Assembly: GCA_012274445.1 (NCBI GenBank)
Contig: JAAROD010000080.1
Coordinates: forward strand, 310,001 to 374,000
DNA length: 64,000 nucleotides
Direction of reading: 5' to 3'
From: Sclerotiophoma versabilis
Lineage: Eukaryota; Ascomycota; Dothideomycetes; Pleosporales; Didymellaceae
Shown piece after piece: positions 10,308-22,198 of this stretch; within the stretch, counting starts at the first letter, position 1, and every line of letters begins with the position of its first letter. Both the position numbers and the translations under genes were made by a program. The notes under the pieces are model-generated. The model worked only from the letters and a program-made list of their open reading frames with translations, was not told the origin of the DNA and ran no database searches.

Positions 10308-13300
10308 ATGGCTCACGATGAACGACCCACGCCTTCGGCGTCACATCTTCCTGGTGGTTGGGTAGAAACACCAGGGGAACATAACCTACAACCACCGCAC
10401 ACTGAAGCTCACTCCCAAGTGCCGGAGGCCAACAACCCACACCATGAAAGCGCTAGTAGTCCAACCTTCATCAACAGTGCACTCCACACTTCAAGCGAGA
10501 GTTATTATGGCGGGCATGGATCTGGCTTGCTTTCCACACCAAGCCACAGCACCGCAGTTCCATCGCCGGATACTGTCGACAAACGCGTACCAGAATCCAA
10601 TGATGAAACCCTAGCAGAACCTATGGAGGTGCGCGAAGAGGAAGTTGTAGCAGACCTAGCACACAGCGACTATTCGTCAGACTCAGAAGCTGATCAGCCC
10701 AATGATGACGCAGCAACCCAGCCAGCGACTAGACCTTCCCTGCAATCAAAACAATCGAAACCGATGACTGAAGAGGACCTCTTCCGTGTGTTGTCAAAAC
10801 GCAGGACCAGCCAAAGCACTGGTCTTGGACGGAGAGACACGCAAGCCACCGCATCGAGCGCCAATGAGGAACAGGATGAAATCAACAAGTTAATGTCGAG
10901 GATGTTTGGTCATTCACGACAAGAGGCGTCAGAGGAAGAGAAAACACGGCACGTTGGTGTAGTCTTCAAGAACCTTACTGTCAAGGGACAAGGACTTGGC
11001 GCTGCTCTACAACCATCAGCCGGTGACTTCTTCATGAATCCAATACGTCTCGTCAAAAATCTCGCTACCCGTGGACCCAAGGCGGCTGCTGGAAAGCCAC
11101 CTATTCGAACCCTAATCGACGATTTTTCAGGCTGTACTAAGCCAGGTGAGATGCTTCTTGTTCTGGGACGGCCTGGCAGTGGATGTAGTACATTCCTTAA
11201 GATGCTTGGAAACCAGCGTTTTGGCTACGAGGAAATCACTGGAAGCGTCAAGTACGGCGGCACTGACGCTGATGAGATGGCCAAGAAGTATCGAAGCGAA
11301 GTTCTTTACAATCCTGAAGATGACCTACACTACGCTACCTTGAAGGTCAAGGACACGCTCAAATTTGCCTTGAAGACTCGCACGCCTGGTAAAGATTCCC
11401 GAAAGGAGGGCGAGTCACGTAAAGACTATGTCAAAGAGTTCCTCCGAGTCGTCACAAAGCTCTTCTGGATTGAGCATACGATGAACACCAAAGTCGGAAA
11501 TGAGTTGATTCGTGGTGTGTCTGGTGGTGAGAAGAAACGTGTCTCTATCGCAGAAGCCATGATCACCAAAGCATCCGTACAATCATGGGACAATTCTACT
11601 CGAGGGTTGGACGCCTCGACGGCCCTGGAATACGTGCAGAGTCTGCGCTCGCTCACGAACATGGCAAACATCTCTACGAGCGTCGCTCTGTATCAGGCTG
11701 GCGAGTCGCTGTATGACTTATTTGACAAAGTCCTATTGATCCACGAAGGTCGCTGTTGCTATTTTGGGCCGGCTGATCGCGCCGCAGACTATTTTAAGAA
11801 TCTAGGATTTCACCAGCCAGATCGCTGGACTACCGCCGACTTCTTGACTTCAGTTACTGACGACCATGAGCGCCACATCAAGGATGGCTACGAAGACCGC
11901 ATTCCACGTACCGGCGCGCAATTTGGCAAAGCTTTTGCTGATAGCCAGCACCATGAAGACAACCTCGCCGAAATCGAGGAGTTCGAGAAGGAGACGCAGC
12001 GCATGGCTGAGGACCGCCGTGCAGCTGCAACAAAGGCGACAAAGAAGAAGAACTTCACGCTGCCGTTCCACAAGCAAGTCATGGCATGCACTAGGCGTCA
12101 GGCGTTGGTCATGATCGGGGACCCGCAGTCGTTAGTCGGCAAGTGGGGAGGTATTTTGTTCCAGGCCCTCATTGTCGGGTCTTTATTTTTCAACCTACCA
12201 AACACTGCTGAAGGTGTATTTCCCCGTGGTGGTGTTATCTTCTTCATGTTGCTGTTCAATGCGCTCCTTGCGCTGGCTGAGCTGACAGCTGCTTTCGAAA
12301 GTCGCCCGATCTTGCTGAAGCACAAGAGCTTTTCCTTCTACCGGCCAGCAGCTTACGCCTTCGCGCAAACAGTTGTTGATATTCCCCTTGTCCTGGTTCA
12401 AGTCATCATCTTCGATCTGGTGGTATACTTTATGGCCAACTTGCAACGCACAGCTTCGCAGTTCTTCATCTCGTTGCTCTTCCTGTGGATCATCACTATG
12501 ACCATGTACGCCTTCTTTCGAGCAATCGGTTCACTCGTAGGATCCCTCGACATCGCCACACGCATCACTGGTGTTGCCATCCAGGCTCTTGTAGTCTACA
12601 CAGGCTACCTGATCCCACCAAGCAAGATGCATCCTTGGTTCAGTTGGCTGCGATGGATCAACCCAATTCAGTACGGATTTGAAAGCCTCTTGGTCAACGA
12701 GTTCTACAATCTCGAAATCCAATGTACACCGCCTTACATAGCCCCTGGCATACCTGGTGCTGAAGAACAATACCAGTCTTGCGCGATCCAAGGAAGCCGA
12801 CCCGGCTCACTCACTGTAGCCGGCTCTGACTATGCCGAAGCTGCGTTTGGCTATTCTCGAAGCCATCTATGGCGCAACTTTGGTATCATCACTGGCATGT
12901 TCATCTTCTTCGTCTGCCTTACAGCCATCGGTATGGAGAGCCAGAAGCCCAACAAAGGTGGTGGTGCAGTGACTATCTTCAAGCGAGGACAGGTTCCTAA
13001 GTCTGTCGAGAAAGACATGGAAACGCAGAAGCCAGGCGACGAAGAGTCAGGAAAGACAGAGCCGGCTGCGGTGAATGAAAAGAGCGAGAGCGAGAACTCT
13101 GATGACAAGCTGGGTGGCGTTGCGAAGAATGATACGATCTTCACGTTCCAGAACATCACTTACACTATCCCCTATGAGAAGGGCGAGCGTACGTTGCTTA
13201 AGGATGTGCAAGGTTATGTCAAGCCAGGGAAGTTGACTGCTCTGATGGGTGCTTCTGGTGCTGGTAAAACGACATTGTTGAACACTCTGGCGCAGCGCAT

Positions 13301-15208
13301 TCGCTTTGGAGTAGTACATGGAGACTTCTTGGTTGACGGAAAACCACTGCCATCTTCATTTCAGCGATCGACTGGTTTTGCTGAACAAATGGATATCCAT
13401 GAATCGACCAGCACGGTGCGTGAAGCCCTGCGCTTCTCTGCACGCCTGCGTCAGCCAAAGGAGACACCACTTCAGGAAAAGTACGACTATGTAGAAACCA
13501 TCATCGACTTGCTTGAAATGCGAGATATCGCAGGCGCAGCGATTGGCACAACTGGCTCTGGATTGAACCAAGAGCAGCGCAAGAGGCTCACGATTGGCGT
13601 TGAGCTTGCCAGTAAGCCTGAGCTCTTGATGTTCCTGGATGAGCCTACATCTGGACTTGACTCGGGCGCCGCTTTCAACATTGTCCGCTTCCTTCGCAAG
13701 TTGGCTGATGCAGGCCAAGCCATCCTTTGCACTATCCATCAGCCGAGTGCTGTTCTTTTTGAGCACTTTGATCAACTTCTTCTGCTTAAGTCTGGTGGGA
13801 GCACTGTTTACTTCGGTGACCTCGGTCACGACTCACAGACTCTGATCAAATACCTCGAGAGCAATGGAGCGAAGAAGTGCAAACCGAACGAGAACCCCGC
13901 TGAGTACATGCTCGAAGCCATTGGCGCTGGTAACCCCGATTACAAGGGTCAAGACTGGGGCGATGTTTGGGCAAAATCTGAAGAAAACCAGAAGCTCGGC
14001 AAAGAGATCCAGGAAATTGCATCCAAACGCAAGTCTGCATCCGAAAACGACGAAGCAAAGGATGACCGACAATACGCCATGCCCTACATGACGCAGTGGA
14101 TGACAGTTGTCCATCGCAACTTTGTAGCCATCTGGCGAGATCCTGACTACGTCACTGGTGTTATAATGCTTCACATCATTACCGGCCTGTTCAACGGCTT
14201 TACTTTCTGGAACCTGGGGCAATCGCAGATCGACATGCAGTCCCGATTGTTCTCCGTCTTCATGACCCTGACTATCTCGCCTCCTTTGATCCAACAATTG
14301 CAGCCGCGATTCATCAACATTCGGTCAATCTACCAATCACGAGAGGGCAACGCCAAAATATACTCGTGGACTGCCTGGGTCTGGGGTGCTATCCTCAGTG
14401 AGCTTCCATACCGTATCGTTGCTGGTACGATCTACTGGTGCTGTTGGTATTTTCCACCTGCGTTCCCTCGAGACACGTATACAGCTGCGAGTGTTTGGCT
14501 CTTCGTTATGCTTTTTGAGGTCTTTTATCTTGGTTTTGGTCAAGCGATCGCGTCTTTCGCTCCGAATGAGCTGCTTGCATCACTACTTGTACCTCTCTTC
14601 TTCACCTTTAGTGAGTCTGATCTGTTTGCGGGGATACTCGTGACTTGCATGCTAACACCTTCCAGTCGTCTCGTTCTGTGGTGTGGTTGTCCCGTACGCC
14701 GGCCTACCCAGTTTCTGGCAGTCCTGGATGTACTGGCTCACACCGTTCAAATACCTTCTTGAAGGCTTCCTCGCCCTGCTGGTCCAGGGTCAGGAGATCA
14801 GGTGCGACCCTAACGAATTGGCAATCTTCCCTTCCCCACCTGGCCAAGACTGTCAGACGTACGCTGGGCAGTTCGCACAGCAGTCAGGCGGGTATGTCGA
14901 AGCGCAGCCCGACGGGACCTGTGGGTATTGTCAGTACGCTACGGGTGATGCGTTTGCAGCCAGTTTCAACGTGTTCCCGCAGTACATTTGGCGAGACTTC
15001 GGTATGTGTGATCTTTGCTGCTTTCAAGTACTTGGCTAACAGAGTTGCAGGCATTATGTGGGCATATATTTTCTTTAACTTTGCAGTCGTTTTTTTCTGC
15101 ACATATTTGTACCTTGGCGGCATGCGCAAGATCGTTTCGGTATTTAAGCCCTCTGCAAGGAAAGAAAAGGCTGCAAAGAAGAAGAAGCAGGCTGGCGATG
15201 CTGCATAA
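10308..15208 (+). CDS. PDR-type ABC transporter (ABCG full-size)
   Basis: Pleiotropic drug resistance ABC transporter of the plasma membrane, 1598 aa, with the reversed (NBD-TMD)2 order. Exons are 10308-14610, 14666-15001 and 15051-15208; introns are 55 and 49 bp and all phases agree. NBD1 shows the fungal degenerate Walker A GRPGSGCS (about residue 286), signature VSGGEKKR (about 404) and degenerate Walker B SWDNSTRGLDAS. NBD2 has a canonical Walker A GASGAGKTT (about 980), the PDR-type signature LNQEQRKRL (about 1086) and Walker B LMFLDEPTSGLDS (about 1106). One catalytic site is therefore degenerate, as is normal for PDR proteins. The N-terminal 190 residues are acidic and low-complexity, and the C-terminus is lysine-rich. 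Likely role: ATP-driven export of drugs, plant defence compounds or lipids; substrate unknown. Confidence 0.95.
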
Positions 15209-15463
15209 GGCTCGGTATAGAATTGTAGCGTAATCACGTTCCTGAGTTCGGGTGAAACCGTAATACCCCGCGGCCGAGCCAGGAGCACAGTCCAATTGGG
15301 CCTGGGCTTTGTCATATCCGCTCCTTGTCTTCCCCGCGAAATATCTTTCCCGAATCTGTGCCATTTTGAGCATCCTAGGTCTGGAGCTCGTGATGAAGTT
15401 GAGACGCAACGGGTAGCTTCGTGGTATGTGCATAAATGTGTAGCCCGTGAACAGGTATATACT

Positions 15464-15490
15464 GATAGCTGTAATGATAGCTGTAATGAT
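15464..15490. repeat. Short tandem repeat, 12-bp unit
   Basis: Two and a quarter exact copies of gatagctgtaat in the 3' flank of the ABC transporter. Seen directly; function unknown. Confidence 0.8.
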
Positions 15491-15612
15491 TGTAGAGCGG
15501 TGTGACTACAGAAAAAAAGACTGGGTGTATGGTTCAAGGTTATCCCTTCACATGGGTACATGAGGCTCAAACGGCTGTGCATTCTGACACCACGGGAACG
15601 TACCGCAGCTGT

Positions 15613-15642
15613 CACGAGCTGCATCTTCACGAGCTGCAGCTT
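15613..15642. repeat. Short tandem repeat, 15-bp unit
   Basis: Two adjacent copies of cacgagctgcatctt, the second differing at one base. Seen directly; function unknown. Confidence 0.75.
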
Positions 15643-16233
15643 CATGAGTCGTGAGCAACCGCGCGTGCGGCATTTCTCGAAATAGCCCGAGCATTAGCAC
15701 AAAACCACATCTCGGCTTAAGCAAGTCCACTTCACGCCCGGAAAGGCAGCCGTTGTGCAGTGCTGTTTGACGAAATGCCTCACGCAGTTCCGATCACGAT
15801 GAGCAGGGCAGCATCTGCGACAGCCGCCCGCCCGAAACGCTGATTTGTGCATCGAGGTGGTCCACTATGAGCGCAGGGATCTGCTGGCCCACGAGCTGGA
15901 ATCGGAACAGCTGCTATCTGCACCGCCTCGTTGTGCCCAGCCCTACCGACTATCGTGATTGTGCATGAGGGTGTTTGGTAGCTTTGGGCTGCAGAGCCGC
16001 GGCTTGCCAGCGCCCGTGCTTGCTCAGGTTCGCTGTGGCTTCACGATGGTTTCACAGTTTCTTCACGGACCTGGAAAACTCATCACGAGGGCTGCATCGT
16101 CTGCCTTTCCATTAGCAATCGCGCATCGATTTTGGTTATTGTGGGTGCGCTGAATGACGCATTGGCCCCCTCCCAGCAGTGGCGTTGGCCCGTTTCCGGC
16201 AGGCGTGCATTTCTCTGTGACGCAAGGCTTGTT

Positions 16234-16366
16234 GTGGGGTAGAACCGATCAGCCGTCTGGGGCGGCCAGACGCGCCCAGGAGTCCTGACAGCCTGAGCCA
16301 ATGTGGTGCCTGTCGTTGTAATGCACCCTGAAGAGTGCTTGGCTTCGAAGGGGAGGGGTTGCGGGG
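16234..16366 (+). promoter_or_regulatory. Three CreA-type (SYGGRG) motifs upstream of PEP carboxykinase
   Basis: GTGGGG at 16234-16239, CTGGGG at 16257-16262 and GCGGGG at 16361-16366, some 450-580 bp upstream of the PEPCK start. All fit the SYGGRG consensus of the carbon catabolite repressor CreA/Mig1. The motif is short and occurs often by chance (about one per 256 bp over both strands), but glucose repression of a gluconeogenic gene is expected. Confidence 0.4.
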
Positions 16367-16817
16367 AAGACAGGTTGTACAGTACAATGCTATCTGCGAC
16401 CGTCTGCGTGCAATTCCTAGACATGGTCGTCGAGACATGTTTAGGCGCATCGCTGTAAGGGCTGCGAGCTCCAGCAGCCGTGTTCCTGGAGGTAGTTGCC
16501 GGCCAGCGGTTCCGAGTCTTTCGCGCCCTCGTGCGCAATTCCGCGTTATTTTCGTCAGCTGTGAGCCGAACACTACGAGTGCGCGACCATTCACCCAATC
16601 AGCACCTGCTGGCCGAGCTGTTCCCCGGTCCACATCCAGACTGAGCGTGAGCGACGTCGTCAGTGTGGAATATGGTCGCGCTATTAAAGAAGCCTCAGAC
16701 CCCGTGGTTTGGCGAACAAGCCCAGCTACCTTGACCCAAGACTTCGTCCGTCACCAGGTGTCACCCCAGCAGCGTTCACATTTCCATTCTTCTTCTGTAC
16801 CTGCATTCACATTCACA

Positions 16818-18927
16818 ATGGTTCCCCAGGTTAACAAGACAAACCTCCACCCCTCCGGCATTACGTGAGTGACCTCACCATTCAAGCTGAGGTCAATTGG
16901 CCGAGGTCGAGGCAGACATGGCTAACAAAGAGTTTGCAGGCCGAAGAAGGAGCACACCGAGATCGAAGAGGAACTCCACGACAAGGCTCATATTGATTAC
17001 GATCGTGTAGCAATTGTACGCAGTTGTTGTCTACAACACTTGGAGCTTAGACTAACTACAACGTAGATTGCCAACCCCTCAGTCGCTGCTCTCTATGAAG
17101 ATGCTCTTGTATACGAGACTGGCTCTGCCATCACATCATCTGGCGCTCTCTCAGCGTACTCTGGCGAGAAGACCGGTCGCTCGCCTTCAGACAAGCGCAT
17201 TGTCGAGGAGGACTCGTCAAAGGACAACATCTGGTGGGGACCTGTCAACAAGCCGATGAAACCCGACGTAAGTCCCTTCAATCCTCATCCCTCCGGTTGC
17301 CCTGCCGAGTTATTCTGGAGTTTGCAGCAAATTGGCTTGTGAATCTGTCGGCAAACGTCATACGCGCTAGGCACATAGCCGATTGGGGTCTTTGACTGAC
17401 CCATGTCCTTGCACGTGGCGACGCTAAAGCTCGGCTCCCCCGCATTTCTTCATGCAGGACCTCCATTCGGGAGAACCATCACGTGTGCATCGAGCATCGA
17501 GCTGACGTTACTCCATAGGTGTGGCGCATCAACCGTGAGCGTGCCATTGATTACCTCAACACCCGCAAGCGCATCTACGTTGTCGACGGATTCGCAGGAT
17601 GGGATGAGCGCTACAGGATACGCGTCCGCGTTGTCTGCGCTCGTGCCTACCACGCTCTCTTCATGCGCAACATGTTGATCCGCCCATCGAGAGAAGAGCT
17701 TGAGCATTTCCATCCCGACTATGTCATCTACAACGCTGGTGCTTTCCCTGCCAACAGGTTCACCAGCGGTATGACCTCGGCCACATCCGTCGCTATCAAC
17801 TTCGCCGAGAAGGAGATGGTCATCCTCGGTACTGAATACGCGGGCGAGATGAAAAAAGGAGTCTTCACAGTTCTCTTCTACGAAATGCCCGTCAAGCACC
17901 AAGTCCTCACCCTCCACTCTTCCGCCAACGAGGGCAAGAACGGCGATGTCACCGTCTTCTTCGGTCTGTCTGGCACTGGCAAGACCACATTATCTGCCGA
18001 CCCTAAGCGTGCGCTCATCGGTGACGACGAGCACTGCTGGTCCGACACTGGTGTCTTCAACATCGAGGGTGGTTGCTACGCAAAGACCATTGGTCTGTCC
18101 GCTGAGAAGGAGCCCGACATTTTCAACGCTATCAAGTTCGGTTCCATCCTCGAGAACGTTGTCTTCGACCCCGTTACTCGTGTTGTCGATTACGACGATG
18201 ATACCCTGACCGAGAACACTCGCTGCGCCTACCCCATCGAGTACATCGAGAACACCAAGATTCCCTGCAAGTCAGACAGCCACCCCAAGAACATCATCCT
18301 CCTCACTTGCGACGCTCGTGGTGTTCTTCCTCCTATCTCCAAGCTCAACCCCGAGCAGACCATGTACCACTTCATCTCCGGTTACACCTCTAAAATGGCT
18401 GGTACAGAGCAGGGTGTCACCGAGCCCCAAGCTACCTTCTCTTCTTGCTTCGCCCAGCCCTTCCTTGCCCTCCACCCTATGCGCTACGCCAAGATGCTCG
18501 CGGAGAAGATCCAAGAACATGGTGTCAACGCCTGGCTCCTCAACACCGGCTGGGTCGGTGCCGGTGCTACCACTGGTGGTAAGTTATGCAGTTCGAGAAC
18601 CCATCGTGCCACTGCTAACACAATCTAGGCAAGCGCTGCCCGCTGAAGTACACCCGTGCGATTCTCGACGCCATCCACTCCGGCGAGCTCGCAAACGCAG
18701 AGTTCGAGACTTACGAGACCTTCAACCTCTCCGTGCCTAAGACCTGCCCCAACGTTCCCGACGAGCTGCTTAACCCGGCCAAGAGCTGGAACGGCACAGC
18801 AGATTTCAAGGGCGAGGTTGAGAAATTGGGCACCCTGTTCATGGAGAACTTCAAGAAGTACGAGGACGAGGCGACGGCTGAAGTAAAGGCCGCAGGGCCC
18901 CATGTATGCTGCTGCCCCAAGCACTAG
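16818..18927 (+). CDS. Phosphoenolpyruvate carboxykinase (ATP)
   Basis: Cytosolic first committed enzyme of gluconeogenesis: oxaloacetate + ATP to PEP + ADP + CO2. Protein of 560 aa in five exons: 16818-16864, 16940-17015, 17067-17267, 17519-18578, 18629-18927. The third intron (17268-17518, 251 bp) is unusually long compared with its neighbours. Visible features are the oxaloacetate-binding arginine region SGEKTGRSPSDK, the kinase-1 P-loop GLSGTGKTTLS (about residue 257), and the kinase-2/metal-binding stretch ALIGDDEHCWSDTGVFNIEG. The length matches fungal enzymes (AcuF/Pck1 orthologues). The start is in the context cacaATGG, and the short first exon is typical of fungal PEPCK genes. It ends in CCCPKH. 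Expected regulation is repression by glucose and induction by acetate and amino acids; the upstream CreA-type motifs fit. Confidence 0.97.
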
Positions 18928-20360
18928 ACTTCCTCTGCTGGGCGTAGAGGCGGTTTAGTATGATGATGAAATTCCTTTTTTTCTTACACATACAGGTGGC
19001 CTAGATTGTGTTCACCGAGCGCGGTCAATCAAACGACGTCAACGGCCCTTCCTCTTCTCTCGATCGGTAGCATCTCTTTTTGACTATTTTGGTGGTTGTG
19101 GGTATATATATTCCCACCGATGGATGTTCTTTTGAATTTATTTACGAATACCTGGACTGGGAGTTGGTGTTGTCAATTTTATTCGGATTTGTATATTGCA
19201 TGCAGATGGGGAGAAGGGAAGGGAAGAGAAGTAGCATTAGCTAAAAATCATATTTCATCATCCTTGACCTGTTCTGCTTCTTGCATTGATATGATACCGA
19301 TGATGTTGTTGTCCTCATTGTCATGTTCTATCCATATCTGTTGATTTCAGTGGCCGTGCTAACAATCATGTCTAGGCTTGTCTCCTAACATCTACGTGCA
19401 TTTCTTCACGTCGCTGCATGCATTGTGCGAGTTATTGAAGCACGTTTGAAACTGCTTAGTCTACTTGGTGCGCCGTCTAAGTCTTCTTAGGCTTAACTGA
19501 GACGAGGAAGGTAATGGGGTCCCCTTAGTTTGGTGTATTATTTTTCGTGGATGCATGGACTGTTGTTGGCCAGATACCAGATGCGCAAGACATCACACTA
19601 CTTTTTACTCGTTTTGAATGCCAACAGTTGACTACAAACACGTCTGTGTGCGCTATTAGTGATGTTTATATAAACTCAAAGATGTCAAATTACTGCTTGA
19701 TTTGTCGTGAAGTCACATTGCCCAATGCTCCCTTCAACTGCTTGCGAGATCCTTGATTGTTCAAAGATGAGTTATGGTGCTCACATGATACCCTTGGACT
19801 GGTAGGCAGAATATCTCTTAGGTTCTTTTGTGACTTCGTCGTTGCCTACCTGCGGTGGTTCATTTGATATCGTTCCAAGGCTTTCCAGGTTGGGAATCTC
19901 AACCGTGGTTACTTGGTTGGGAAATCAAACCAACATCCGAATTTTATGCGCTTTGGGATTTTTTCTGATTGTAATCCTTTACGCTTGTTAACTTTGGCAT
20001 TGAGCTCCTGTGATCACGTCCTTAGCTATCTCCAGCCTGCAACGTTTCATCTCTCAACCTTGGAACGCCCAATGGCGTCGTATTGCTTCTATCAACAGCT
20101 GAGATATAAACGACTGTACGTGATTTTCGCAATCCAATTCGTTATACAGGTGGCCCAGATTGGGTCAGAAGGGTTCTCTGGACCATGTTACTGAGATACA
20201 TCGACTATGGAAGGCGCGCTATTGATTCTTTGCAATGCTTATAATGCGCCCATTGCTCACTTTCCCTTCATAGATTCACAGACTCTCAAGCTCCAACACA
20301 CTGCCGAGCTTTTCTAAGTCACATTCAAGCCTGTTTAAAAAGCCAAAATCCCAATTCATC
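18928..20360. other. AT-rich gene-poor region
   Basis: Some 1.4 kb after PEPCK. The first part is the PEPCK 3' UTR (run of T near 18974). No supported gene; short frames such as 19096-19344 lack protein character. It marks the left edge of an AT-rich, gene-poor block that continues to about 25.5 kb. Confidence 0.55.
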
Positions 20361-20801
20361 ATGCCTTTTTCACGCGAGCTTCAAGCCCTCTCCGAGCAAA
20401 CTCTAAGCGAACTCGACGACGTTCTCAAAGACCGAGATGAACTAGAGGCTGACTACAAAATCCTTTTCCGCGGCCTCTATGAGACGCTAACAGGTGTTGA
20501 ATACATCAAATATCGCATCAAGAACATGAAACGGGCAAAGATGTTGCTTTCAAAGGCAGAGACACGGGCTCTGCAGTTGCAACAACGAATGGCAGACATT
20601 ACAGCCTTGATGTGCTGCGCTATAAGACCCAATTTTCACGTCTCGTGGGCTTAAGACCAGAACTGTAATAGTCGTGCGCTACTTCCCGAAATCGCGAGTT
20701 TTGACGGCCTATTATCACATCCGCACCACATACACGACATCTTTGCAACCATCACAAACCGGGGTCTTTACGATACGGCAGTGGAAGCGCTCAGAGATTG
20801 A
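20361..20801 (+). CDS. Small hypothetical coiled-coil protein (possibly degraded)
   Basis: The frame starts MPFSRELQALSEQTLSELDD and is rich in charged helix-formers (KDRDELEADYK; LQLQQRMAD). It meets a TAA at 20652-20654, but the same frame continues with protein-like sequence (RALLPEIASFDGLLSHPHH, then IHDIFATITNRGLYDTAVEA) to a TGA at 20799-20801. A 60-bp intron (20612-20671, gtgctg...aatag) would remove the TAA and give a 126-aa protein. The donor is weak, so the TAA may instead be a real nonsense change. Coding-like sequence follows the TGA too (about 20802-20996). No domain recognised. It lies in the AT-rich block next to two similar-looking genes. Confidence 0.4.
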
Positions 20802-22198
20802 CTTAAACAATTTGAGGCCCACAATGTATGATTCTCAGCGCCAATGAAGGCATAACAAGTTACTGACTGCTGCAAGACCAGGCTTTTGACGATCAGATGC
20901 GAACCCAAGGGGCTTCGTGGTGCACTGGAGAAGTGCAGCGAGGACTTCGAATTGCTTTCTCAACCTTTAACGCGTAACAAATTCACGCGCACGTAGCTTC
21001 TGACGCTACAGCTACGTCTTAGACACGTGGAATGTCCGTTTTCGACAGTGCTTCTTCGGATGCTTTCCAAGGTTCGCAGGAGTGGTCATATGAGACAGAG
21101 GACGCTCATGTGAGGCTTTGAGGTCTGTTTTTTTCACAAGCGAGACAGCATTTACTCTGCGCTTAAGGTCAACTATAATAGTGGTCAAAATTTGCACTTG
21201 TGGCTAGCGCAATTTCTCATGGTTTTCGATGGTTTTCAGCAATTCAAACATGCTTGCCCCCTTTTTGCTTTTTTCTATCGTTGTCTTAGGAAACATTCAC
21301 AGCACCATTGATATTGGCAAAGAAGTGTCGACGATGATTTCTGAATATCATGATTAAACTCAACAAAGAAAGAATTTTGCAATGATTCGACTAAGACTTT
21401 TAAGATTTCGCCAATTAAGAATAGCCCATATTCCTGTCCAGTCCCTACCTCCATGATAACAACAAGATATGATCAACAAAAGCTTGTTGTTTCTAGCATT
21501 AGAGACTCTAATAACGCAGCCCGATAAGAAGGACAAGGAACAGAAGGACCTTTCTGAAAAGGGAAGTCAGCTCAAAGGAATGTTCAATGCTCACTATGGA
21601 GCGTTCAAGAACATTTAGGCATATAGTACATGATGCGCTGCCGAATAGGTGAGTAGAGGGAGGGAATAAGGGAGAACAGAGTGTGTATCGAACTAATGCT
21701 GAAATAGACTAAATACCATATGTTTTAGCATAGGATCAAGATTCTAAAATGCAAGATTGTAGCCTCTACTCTAGACAGCTATCTAAGAGAAGGGAAGTAG
21801 TGCCTTTATCTAACTCCTTAAATCGGGATATTGCATGTTTTAGTAAATCAAAATGGTCAAACAGAAGTAGATTTGTATGTACAGTATTGTCTTCGCAGAT
21901 AACGACCAACGCTTAGCTATACTGCTTTGCAAGTTCAAGATCTTAGATGCTATAAATCAGGGTTCACTCACCTAATTTAATATCTTTAACTTTCTGTTTA
22001 TGTATACAAAAACCACCTTTCACCCCTGCCGACTGCCTGTTGAATAATGATCCTTTCACTTTGGCTGAGGCGGGTGTAAAATCGGATGTGAAGGCTATTG
22101 TAGCCCTTTTAGTACTCTCTTCTTTTATAACGTCAAGCACTCATTCCTAAGACTTCCTCCGTATTGCAACTCCCTATCTAAAGAATCGCGACGTTGCA
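20802..22198. other. AT-rich region with coding remnants
   Basis: The first 200 bp contain a plausible intron (donor at 20826) and a further in-frame exon, perhaps the rest of the preceding gene. A 49-codon plus-strand frame at 21469-21618 (begins MINKSLLFLALETLITQPDK, then lysine-rich) may be another exon remnant. Otherwise no supported features. Confidence 0.4.

Larger units (their letters stand above)
15209..16817. other. Intergenic region, upstream of PEP carboxykinase
   Basis: A 1.6-kb region between two plus-strand genes. It contains two short tandem repeats (15464-15490 and 15613-15642), three CreA-type motifs (16234-16366) and one CCG-N7-CCG element at 15258-15270, the type bound by gluconeogenic regulators AcuK/AcuM in Aspergillus, though it is distal. 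Overlapping open frames at 16083-16868 on both strands look like chance frames in GC-rich DNA. Confidence 0.55.

Noticed and set aside
16083..16868. Overlapping long frames on both strands upstream of PEPCK
   Set aside because: The plus frame only ends in the PEPCK first exon by chance; no domain in any frame.
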